Shown here piece after piece: positions 1-5,718 of a stretch of 5,718 bases of DNA (positions are counted from its first letter, which is position 1; each line of letters starts with the position of its first letter). Origin of the DNA: Clostridiales bacterium UBA4696 (GTDB lineage: Bacteria; Bacillota; Clostridia; Oscillospirales; Oscillospiraceae); the NCBI GenBank assembly GCA_002404795.1, contig DHKK01000097.1, positions 3,983 to 9,700 on the forward strand, read 5' to 3'. The position numbers and the translations under genes are program-made. A model generated the notes under the pieces. That model had not been told where the DNA came from. It made no database searches and saw only the letters and a program-made list of their open reading frames with translations.

Positions 1-339
1 ATCTACCCCAAGGAGATCGAGGAATTCATCTACACCCACCCGGCCGTCAAGGACGTACAGGTCATCGGCGTGCCGGACAAGAAATACGGCGAGGAGGCCA
101 TGGCCTGCATCATCCTCAAGGAGCCCGGCAGCGTCACGGAGGACGAGATGTTCGCCTATATCAAGGCCAGCCTCGCCCGCCACAAGGTCCCGAAATACAT
201 CCGCTTCACAGACGCCTTCCCGATGAACGCGGCCGGCAAGATCCTCAAGTACAAGATGCGCGAGGACGCCACGCGCGAGCTGGGGCTCGACGGCGCGGCC
301 GGGATCGACACGGCGAAGACGGCTGAGCAGATCCGATAA
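1..339 (+). CDS. Acyl-CoA synthetase (AMP-forming), C-terminal part only
   Basis: This is the 3' end of a gene that enters the window in frame 1; 112 residues are visible before the TAA stop at 337-339. It is the mobile C-terminal domain of an ANL-superfamily adenylating enzyme. It opens with IYPKEIEEFIY, which directly follows the usual A8 hinge motif (lost upstream). The A10 motif NAAGKILKYK follows, and its lysine (codon 238-240) matches the catalytic adenylation lysine of the family. The wording YPKEIEEF...HPAVKDVQVIGVPD is typical of FadD-like fatty-acyl-CoA ligases, which convert a fatty acid, ATP and CoA to acyl-CoA, AMP and PPi in the cytosol. The chain ends about 30 residues past the A10 lysine, a normal C-terminus. 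The substrate cannot be told from this fragment. An internal ATG at 70 is not a start, because homology runs through it. No clear terminator follows, so some read-through into the next unit is possible. Confidence 0.93.
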   Translation: MYPKEIEEFIYTHPAVKDVQVIGVPDKKYGEEAMACIILKEPGSVTEDEMFAYIKASLARHKVPKYIRFTDAFPMNAAGKILKYKMREDATRELGLDGAAGIDTAKTAEQIR

Positions 340-397
340 AACCAGGCCCGGCTTGAGGGGGATATCACCGCAGGAACGATAAATTTTTTACAGGGTC

Positions 398-426
398 TTG
401 ACAGACGGCAGCGTCTGTGATAAAAA
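398..426 (+). promoter_or_regulatory. Sigma-A-type promoter of the T-box operon
   Basis: A perfect -35 hexamer TTGACA (398-403) is followed by a 17-bp spacer and the -10 hexamer TAAAAA (421-426, 4 of 6 matches to TATAAT). A TGA at 418-420 gives an extended -10 (TGn). An A/T-rich run, AAATTTTTTA at 381-390, sits just upstream of the -35 where an UP element would lie. Predicted transcription start is about 432-434, which places the start of the RNA about 20 nt before T-box stem I. That agreement supports the call. The weak point is the imperfect -10. Confidence 0.7.
401..418. repeat. 7-bp inverted repeat in the promoter spacer, possible operator
   Basis: ACAGACG (401-407) and CGTCTGT (412-418) are perfect inverted copies separated by GCAG. 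The palindrome overlaps the last three bases of the -35 box and fills most of the spacer up to the extended -10, so a bound dimer would block RNA polymerase. It has no following T-run on either strand and so is not an intrinsic terminator. The natural candidate ligand is an XRE-family dimer, such as the one encoded by the next gene, but this is inference. Confidence 0.5.
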
Positions 427-653
427 AATGGGGCAAGTTCAAATCAGCAAAGACGATGACGAAGACGGTCGGACAGACTGCTTTCAGAGAGCCGGTGGTT
501 GGTGCAAACCGGCAGCAGGACCTCCACAGGCCCATCCCTTCCGAGTCGAAGGCCCGAACACATTGCGTTTTGCAAGTAGGCGTCTTCCGTTTGCCCGCGT
601 TAAGGGATAGGATCTGTTGGGATCTGAAGCGGCGGCAAGGAATTTTGCCGCAA

Positions 654-694
654 TTTGAGTGGTACCACGGGCTTGATTTTCAGCTCGCCTCAAG
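654..694 (+). promoter_or_regulatory. T-box antiterminator element
   Basis: TTTGAG (654-659) can pair with CTCAAG (689-694), and CGGGC (668-672) with GCTCG (683-687). Between the two helices, on the 5' side, lies the 7-nt bulge TGGTACC (660-666) that captures the tRNA acceptor end. A667 opposes C688 as a mismatch. The 3' strand of this structure is the 5' strand of the terminator, so the two folds exclude each other, as in known T-boxes. Confidence 0.88.
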
Positions 695-717
695 AGGTTT
701 CTTGAGGCGAGCTTTTT
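682..717 (+). terminator. Intrinsic terminator of the T-box leader
   Basis: A perfect 14-bp stem (682-695 with 700-713), GC-rich at the base with AGCTCGCC / GGCGAGCT, is closed by a GGTT loop. It runs into a T-run (713-717), with further T-rich sequence to 730. It ends 29 bp before the ATG of the next gene. It is the default OFF state of the T-box and competes with the antiterminator for 683-694. Confidence 0.95.
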
Positions 718-730
718 GTTTTTCATTTTT

Positions 731-740
731 GAAGGAGGAA
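731..740 (+). promoter_or_regulatory. Ribosome binding site that fixes the start of the fusion gene
   Basis: AAGGAGG (732-738) is a near-perfect Shine-Dalgarno sequence 8 bases before the ATG at 747. The reading frame happens to stay open upstream to 417, but that stretch is the T-box RNA and terminator, so 747 is the true start. Confidence 0.9.
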
Positions 741-746
741 TCCCCC

Positions 747-3032
747 ATGACGACCCAGACAACAACGACCCCCGCCGTAAGCCCCCTGATGGAGATCGCG
801 CTCCGTATCCGCGAGATGCGCCGCATCACCGGCTTCACCGAAAAGGAGATGGCTGAGAAGACCGGCGTGACGGAAGCGGAATACAGAAGCTACGAGACCG
901 GCACGGTCGATCTGCCGTTCACCTTCCTGCACAAGTGTTCGCTGGCCTTCGGCCTCGAGCTGACCGATCTGCTCGAGGGCCAGTCAGCCAAGCTTTCGAG
1001 CTACAGCGTCACGCGCAGGGGCTGCGGCCTCATCACCGCCGCCGAAGACGGCATCACCATCCGCAACATGGCAGCGCTGTTCCGCCAGAAGCTGGCCACG
1101 CCCTACTGGGTCACCTATCAGTATTCCGAGGAGCTGCAGCATCAGCCCATCCACACCACCACCCACGGCGGCCAGGAATTTGACCTCGTGCTCAAGGGCT
1201 CGATGCGTGTGCGCGTCGGCGACCACGAGGAGACGCTCCACGAGGGCGACAGCATCTTCTACAAGAGCTCCACGCCCCACGGCATGATCGCCGTCGACGG
1301 CGCCGACTGCACCTTCCTCGCCATGATCATGGCGAGCACGGAGGATGAGCAGGCCATCGTCGTCCGTCCCCGGGCCGTCGAGGAGGTCCAGCCCGAGCAG
1401 CTTCTGTGTTCGCGCTTCGTCCAGCCGGTGGAGAACGAGGACGGCAGTCTCAAAGAGCTCCATTTTGCGCATGAGGACGAATTCAACTTTGCCTTCGACA
1501 TCGTCGACGGCATCGCCAGAAGAAGCCCGGACAAGCTCGCCATGCTGCACGTGGCGAACGACATGACCGAGCGCCGCTTCACCTTCAAGGACATGAAGGA
1601 CGGCTCGAGCCAGGCGGCCAACTACTTCACCTCCCTCGGCATCAAGCGCGGCGACCGCGTCATGCTGGTCCTGAAGCGGCACTATCAGTTCTGGTTCGCC
1701 ATCCTCGGCCTGCACAAGCTCGGCGCCATCGCCATCCCGGCGACCAACCAGCTGCTTGCGCACGACTTTACCTACCGTTTCCAGGCGGCCGGCGTGAGCG
1801 CCATCGTCTGTACCGCCGACGGCAACACCGCCCATCAGGTCGATCTGGCGCTCGAGGAGACGGGCCTGCCCGTCACGAAGATCATCGCCAACGGCACGCG
1901 CGAGGGCTGGCACAGCTTTGACGACGAGTACAAGCTCTTCTCCCGCCGCTATGTCCGCGAGGCGGACGCCCCCTGCGGCGAAGATCCCATGCTCATGTTC
2001 TTCACCTCCGGCACGACCGGCTACCCGAAGATCGCCATGCACAGCTACAAATACGCGCTCGGCCACTTCGTGACCGCCAAGTACTGGCACTGGGTCCAGC
2101 CCGACGGCCTGCACTTCACGATCTCCGAGACCGGCTGGGGCAAGGCGCTCTGGGGCAAGCTCTACGGCCAGTGGCTGTGCGAGGGCGCGGTCTTCACCTA
2201 CGACTTTGACCGCTTCGACGCCTCGAAGATCCTGCCCATGTTCGCCAAGTACCACATCACCACGTTCTGCGCGCCTCCCACGATGTACCGCATGCTCATC
2301 AAGCAGGATCTGTCGCAGTACGATCTTTCCTCCATCCAGCACGCGACAACGGCCGGCGAGGCGCTCAACCCCGAGGTCTTCTATCAGTTCCGCAAAGCTA
2401 CCGGCCTGCAGATCGCCGAGGGCTACGGCCAGACCGAGATGACGCTCGGCATCGGCAACCTGACCGGCAATCTCATGAAGCCCGGCTCCATGGGCAAGCC
2501 CATCCCCGGCTACGGCATCGACCTGGTCGACCCGGACGGCAACCCCGTCGCCGACGGCGTCAACGGCGAGATCTGCATCAAGACGAGCGGCGATCAGCTG
2601 CCCTGCGGCCTGTTCCTCGGCTACTATCAGGACGAAGAGCGCACGAAGGCCGTCTGGCACGACGGCTGGTACCACACCGGCGACCTCGCCTGGCGCGATG
2701 AGGACGGCTTCTACTGGTATGTCGGCCGCGCGGACGACGTCATCAAGTCCTCCGGCTACCGCATCGGGCCGTTCGAGATCGAAAACGTCATCATGGAGCT
2801 GCCGTACGTGCTCGAATGCGGCGTTTCCGCCGCACCGGACGAGATCCGCGGGCAGGTCGTCAAGGCCTCCATCGTCCTCGTCCCAGGCACCGAGGGCACG
2901 GACGAGCTCAAAAAAGAGATCCAGAACTACGTCAAGAAGCATACGGCTCCGTACAAATACCCGCGCATCGTCGTCTTCCGCGACGAGCTGCCGAAGACCA
3001 TCAGCGGCAAGATCATCCGGAACCAGCTGTGA
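747..3032 (+). CDS. XRE HTH-cupin-acyl-CoA synthetase fusion (ACSM-like)
   Basis: This encodes a 761-residue protein with three modules. Residues about 15-78 are an XRE helix-turn-helix (IREMRRITGFTEKEMAEKTGV, then YRSYETGTVDLP). Residues about 100-195 are a cupin: H140 and E144 of motif 1, and G167, P177 and H178 of motif 2. The usual first His of HxH is T138, with H136 nearby. Residues about 235-761 are a full ANL adenylating enzyme: A3 FFTSGTTGYPK (418-428), A5 YGQTE (560-564), YHTGD (642-646), hinge GRADDVIKSSGYR (660-672) and A10 PKTISGK with catalytic K755. RADDVIKSSGYRIGPFE and APYKYPR closely resemble ACSM medium-chain acyl-CoA synthetases. The predicted reaction is carboxylate + ATP + CoA to acyl-CoA + AMP + PPi, in the cytosol. 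Separate XRE-cupin regulators are about 180-200 residues long, so the N-terminal part matches a whole regulator. No stop or frameshift separates the parts. The gene is first in the T-box operon, 24 bp before the next gene. The exact acyl substrate is unknown; a short or branched-chain acid fits the neighbours. Confidence 0.93.
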   Translation: MTTQTTTTPAVSPLMEIALRIREMRRITGFTEKEMAEKTGVTEAEYRSYETGTVDLPFTFLHKCSLAFGLELTDLLEGQSAKLSSYSVTRRGCGLITAAEDGITIRNMAALFRQKLATPYWVTYQYSEELQHQPIHTTTHGGQEFDLVLKGSMRVRVGDHEETLHEGDSIFYKSSTPHGMIAVDGADCTFLAMIMASTEDEQAIVVRPRAVEEVQPEQLLCSRFVQPVENEDGSLKELHFAHEDEFNFAFDIVDGIARRSPDKLAMLHVANDMTERRFTFKDMKDGSSQAANYFTSLGIKRGDRVMLVLKRHYQFWFAILGLHKLGAIAIPATNQLLAHDFTYRFQAAGVSAIVCTADGNTAHQVDLALEETGLPVTKIIANGTREGWHSFDDEYKLFSRRYVREADAPCGEDPMLMFFTSGTTGYPKIAMHSYKYALGHFVTAKYWHWVQPDGLHFTISETGWGKALWGKLYGQWLCEGAVFTYDFDRFDASKILPMFAKYHITTFCAPPTMYRMLIKQDLSQYDLSSIQHATTAGEALNPEVFYQFRKATGLQIAEGYGQTEMTLGIGNLTGNLMKPGSMGKPIPGYGIDLVDPDGNPVADGVNGEICIKTSGDQLPCGLFLGYYQDEERTKAVWHDGWYHTGDLAWRDEDGFYWYVGRADDVIKSSGYRIGPFEIENVIMELPYVLECGVSAAPDEIRGQVVKASIVLVPGTEGTDELKKEIQNYVKKHTAPYKYPRIVVFRDELPKTISGKIIRNQL

Positions 3033-3042
3033 TCATACCGAC

Positions 3043-3049
3043 AGGGAGG
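3043..3049 (+). promoter_or_regulatory. Ribosome binding site supporting a GTG start
   Basis: AGGGAGG lies 7 bases before the GTG at 3057. The P-loop follows 11 residues into the protein, as expected for this fold, and no ATG lies nearby in frame, so GTG is the likely start codon. Confidence 0.8.
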
Positions 3050-3056
3050 CTCTACC

Positions 3057-3779
3057 GTGCACACGCCCAAACGCCTGACGCTGTTTGCCGGACATTACGG
3101 CAGCGGCAAAACCAATATCGCACTGAACTACGCAAGATCCCTGCACCGGGACCAGGGGCTTCCCGTCACGATCGCGGATCTTGACATCGTCAACCCCTAT
3201 TTCCGCACAAAGGACAGTGAGCAGCAGCTAGCTGCCGAGGGCATCGGCCTCATCTGCTCGCCGTTTGCAAATTCCAACCTCGACGTGCCGGCCATGCCGA
3301 AGGAGACCTACGCGCTCATCGACAGCCGCACGCAGTACGGCGTTCTCGACATCGGCGGCGACGACCGCGGGGCGCTGGCCCTCGGCCGGTACACGCCGGA
3401 GATCCGGGAGGAAGGCAATTACGAGATGCTGCTGGTCGTGAACCGCGCGCGTCCGCTGACGCGCACAGCGGAGGATACCGTGCAGGTCCTGCGCGAGATC
3501 GAAGCAGCCTGCGGCCTGCCGTTCACCGGCATCGTCAACAACACGAACCTCGGCCCGCAAACTGCGGCGGAGGACGTTCTGTCCAGCGTCCCGTATGCCG
3601 AGGCCGTCAGCCGTCTGACCGGCCTGCCGGTCTTCATGACCTGCTGCGCCGAAGCGCTGTATCCCGAGCTCGCGGGGACGATCGACCGGCTGTTCCCCCT
3701 GAAGCTTCAGAAACTATATTATCAACTCACACAGGAGGCGTCTTATGGCAAGACTAACATTTCAGGAAGAGCTCTGTAA
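3057..3779 (+). CDS. P-loop NTPase of the 2-oxoacid oxidoreductase operon, role unknown
   Basis: This encodes a 240-residue soluble protein starting at GTG. A Walker A motif GHYGSGKT occupies residues 12-19, right after a hydrophobic first strand (LTLFA). ADLDIVNPYFR (40-50) resembles the switch region of MinD/ParA/CobQ-like (SIMIBI) NTPases. VLDIGGDDRG (96-105) is the Walker B/switch II strand, and IVNNTNLG (159-166) may contact the base. The P-loop lacks the second, signature lysine of the deviant Walker A motif of MinD/ParA, so membership of that class is not certain. No membrane segment or metal-binding cysteine cluster is seen; there is only a C196-C197 pair. The gene sits 24 bp after the synthetase, and its 3' end overlaps the ferredoxin gene by 35 bp, so it is co-transcribed and probably translationally coupled. 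A role in assembly, cofactor delivery or regulation of the oxidoreductase is possible but is only a guess from position. Confidence 0.88.
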   Translation: MHTPKRLTLFAGHYGSGKTNIALNYARSLHRDQGLPVTIADLDIVNPYFRTKDSEQQLAAEGIGLICSPFANSNLDVPAMPKETYALIDSRTQYGVLDIGGDDRGALALGRYTPEIREEGNYEMLLVVNRARPLTRTAEDTVQVLREIEAACGLPFTGIVNNTNLGPQTAAEDVLSSVPYAEAVSRLTGLPVFMTCCAEALYPELAGTIDRLFPLKLQKLYYQLTQEASYGKTNISGRAL

Positions 3780-3951
3780 GGGCTGCGGGCTGTGCGTGAA
3801 CGCCTGTCCGAAGCACCTGCTGGCCCTGTCCAAGACGAGACTCAATCAGAAGGGCCATACCCCCGTCGAGCTGACCGACCCGGACCAGTGCGTCGGTTGC
3901 GCGTTCTGCGCAACGATGTGTCCGGACTGCGTCATCACGGTCGAAAAGTGA
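3745..3951 (+). CDS. 2x[4Fe-4S] ferredoxin-like delta subunit of 2-oxoacid oxidoreductase
   Basis: This encodes a 68-residue protein with two classical [4Fe-4S] motifs: C11-x2-C14-x2-C17-x3-C21-P and C49-x2-C52-x2-C55-x3-C59-P. An extra cysteine (C62) follows the second motif. Such small proteins pass electrons between the TPP/FeS core of 2-oxoacid:ferredoxin oxidoreductases and external ferredoxin, and they are often the first gene of the enzyme's set, as here. The start is ATG with AGGAGG at 3733-3738, six bases upstream; both lie inside the end of the NTPase gene (35-bp overlap). The gap to the alpha subunit gene is 14 bp. A free-standing ferredoxin is possible but less likely given the position. 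Confidence 0.94.
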   Translation: MARLTFQEELCKGCGLCVNACPKHLLALSKTRLNQKGHTPVELTDPDQCVGCAFCATMCPDCVITVEK

Positions 3952-3965
3952 GAAAGGAGCGGACT

Positions 3966-5032
3966 ATGCAGGAAAAAGTATTGATGAAGGGCAACGAGGC
4001 CATCGCAGAAGCCGCCATCCGCTGCGGCTGCCGCCATTACCTCGGCTACCCCATTACCCCACAGACGGAGATCGCGGCCTATATGGCCAAGCGCATGCCG
4101 AAGATCGGCGGCGTGTTCCTCCAGGCGGAAAGCGAGATCGCGGCCATCAACATGGTCTACGGCGTCGCATCCACCGGCAAGCTCGCCATGACCTCCTCGT
4201 CCAGCCCCGGCATCGCGCTCAAGTGCGAGGGCATCTCGTATCTGGCGGGCGCGGATCTGCCCGCGCTGATCGTCAACGTCCAGCGCGGCGGCCCGGGCCT
4301 CGGCGGCATCCAGCCGTCGCAGTCCGATTACTTCCTCGCAACAAGAGGCCCCGGCCACGGCGATTTCCACGTGCTCGTCCTCGCGCCCGCGTCCGTGCAG
4401 GAGATGGCGGACCTGACGCAGAAAGCCTTCCGCCTCGCGTTTGAATACCGCATGCCCGCCATGCTGCTGGCCGACGGCACGATGGGCCAGATGATGGAGC
4501 CCGTCGTCCTGCCCGAAGAGACCGTCCTGGAAAAAAGCGCGCCCGACTGGGCCGTGACCGGCACGGAATGCAAACGCCCGCACAACATCATCAACTCCCT
4601 GTATCTCTCCCCGGCCGAGCTCGAGCAGAAGAACATCGAGCGCTTCGAGCGCTATGCCCGCCTGGCCGAGAAGGAGACCATGTGGGAGGAATTCATGATG
4701 GAGGACGCCGAGGTCTGCATCGTCTCCTGCGGCATCACCGCCCGCGTCTCGCGCAACGCCATCGTGGAAGCGCGCAAACGCGGCATCAAGGCCGGCATGA
4801 TCCGTCCGATCACGCTCTGGCCCTTCCCGGATAAGCCCCTGCTCGCCGCAGCCGACAAGGTCAAGGGCTTTGTGTGCGTCGAGCTCAATATGGGCCAGAT
4901 GAAGCAGGACGTGGAGCTGGCCGTCCGCTGCAAAAAGCCCGTTTCGCTCTGCCGCCGCGTCGGCGGTATGATCCCCACCCCGGATGAGGTGCTTGCCAGC
5001 ATCCAGACTATGGCCGAAGGAGGCGCAAACGC

Positions 5033-5036
<4 letters not shown>
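3966..5036 (+). CDS. vorB: 2-oxoacid:ferredoxin oxidoreductase alpha subunit (VorB-type)
   Basis: This encodes a 356-residue protein, the normal length for the alpha subunit of four-subunit enzymes. The start MQEKVLMKGNEAIAEAA is typical, with AAAGGAG (3953-3959) six bases before the ATG. Visible family motifs are GYPITPQTEI (27-36), FLQAESEIAAINM (51-63), SSSSPGIALK (77-86), QRGGPGLGGIQPSQSDY (106-122) and, in the C-terminal domain, IRPITLWPFPDK (279-290). The enzyme catalyses 2-oxoacid + CoA + oxidised ferredoxin to acyl-CoA + CO2 + reduced ferredoxin, and the reaction is reversible in anaerobes. The overall wording is closest to what I recall of VorB (3-methyl-2-oxobutanoate, branched-chain) proteins. 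KorA (2-oxoglutarate) proteins are very similar, so the substrate is not settled. The stop codon overlaps the next start by 4 bases (ATGA). Confidence 0.93.

Positions 5037-5718
<682 letters not shown>

Larger units (their letters stand above)
433..720 (+). promoter_or_regulatory. T-box riboswitch leader (tRNA-sensing, transcriptional)
   Basis: A complete T-box leader fills the gap before the fusion gene. Stem I: the base GAC 452-454 pairs with GTC 545-547, next to a K-turn-like GATGA/GA element. A helix CTGCT 478-482 / AGCAG 514-518 leads to the AG bulge (AGAGA, 486-490). A distal 6-bp helix 491-496/508-513 is capped by the hallmark loop GGTTGGTGCAA (497-507). Stem II region: hairpin 563-566/572-575, then AGTA and a possible pseudoknot (579-581/593-595 and 585-588/604-607) with the familiar CCCGCGTTA segment. 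Stem III: GCGGCAA 632-638 / TTGCCGC 645-651. The T-box core TGGTACC lies at 660-666, followed by a terminator. Uncharged cognate tRNA should stabilise the antiterminator and turn on the operon. UGGU at 660-663 pairs with ACCA, so the tRNA has discriminator A. The codon six bases before the stem I GAG is ATC (534-536, Ile); this assignment is tentative. Confidence 0.95.

Noticed and set aside
401..428. Hairpin at 401-418 as a terminator for the upstream synthetase gene
   Set aside because: The 7-bp stem is followed by an A-run, not a T-run, on the + strand, and it lies between good -35 and -10 elements. An operator is more likely.
610..626. Direct repeat GGATCTG (610-616 and 620-626)
   Set aside because: It is a short, two-copy repeat inside the T-box linker before stem III, with no sign of a separate function.
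417..746. Upstream extension of the fusion gene reading frame from a GTG at 417
   Set aside because: This stretch is the T-box RNA and its terminator. The translation has no family similarity, and a strong ribosome binding site precedes the ATG at 747. The open frame appears to be chance.
984..2942. Long open frame of 652 codons on the - strand
   Set aside because: It lies antisense to the well-supported synthetase gene, and its translation is low-complexity (rich in Val, Ala, Asp, Gly, Leu). This is the usual shadow of a GC-rich gene with biased third positions.
3846..4583. Open frame of 245 codons on the - strand opposite the ferredoxin and alpha subunit genes
   Set aside because: The composition is biased (His, Ala, Gly, Arg, Asp), there are no recognisable motifs, and it is fully antisense to conserved genes.

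Overview
The window looks like chromosomal DNA of a GC-rich, strictly anaerobic Gram-positive bacterium. The best guess is a Clostridia member of the Oscillospiraceae type. This rests on a T-box leader, strong AGGAGG-type ribosome binding sites, GC-rich third codon positions and a ferredoxin-linked 2-oxoacid oxidoreductase. The taxonomic call is an inference. All supported genes lie on the + strand.

Layout: (1) 1-339 is the 3' end of an acyl-CoA synthetase gene that begins outside the window. (2) 340-746 is a non-coding control region. It holds a sigma-A-type promoter (398-426) with a perfect 7-bp inverted repeat inside its spacer, then a full-length T-box riboswitch (about 433-717). The T-box has a stem I, stem II/pseudoknot, stem III, antiterminator and terminator. 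The acceptor-pairing bulge reads UGGU, which requires a tRNA with discriminator base A. The best specifier by spacing is AUC (isoleucine), but this is tentative. (3) 747-3032 encodes an unusual 761-residue fusion: an XRE-type helix-turn-helix, a cupin domain, and a complete ACSM-like acyl-CoA synthetase. (4) 3057-3779 encodes a P-loop NTPase of unknown role. (5) 3745-3951, 3966-5036 and 5033-5718 (cut by the window end) encode the delta (2x[4Fe-4S] ferredoxin), alpha and beta (TPP) subunits of a VorB-type 2-oxoacid:ferredoxin oxidoreductase. A gamma subunit would be expected just downstream.

The genes from 747 onward are separated by 24 bp or less, or overlap, so they probably form one operon under the T-box. 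The synthetase would make an acyl-CoA from a free acid. The oxidoreductase interconverts acyl-CoA + CO2 + reduced ferredoxin with a 2-oxoacid + CoA. Because a T-box switches genes on when a tRNA is uncharged, the most coherent reading is anabolic: salvage of a carboxylic acid (2-methylbutyrate if the tRNA is Ile) and reductive carboxylation to the 2-oxoacid precursor of an amino acid. The fused XRE-cupin module and the promoter palindrome suggest a second, ligand- or product-sensing layer of control. The pathway direction and the substrate are inferences, not read directly from the sequence.
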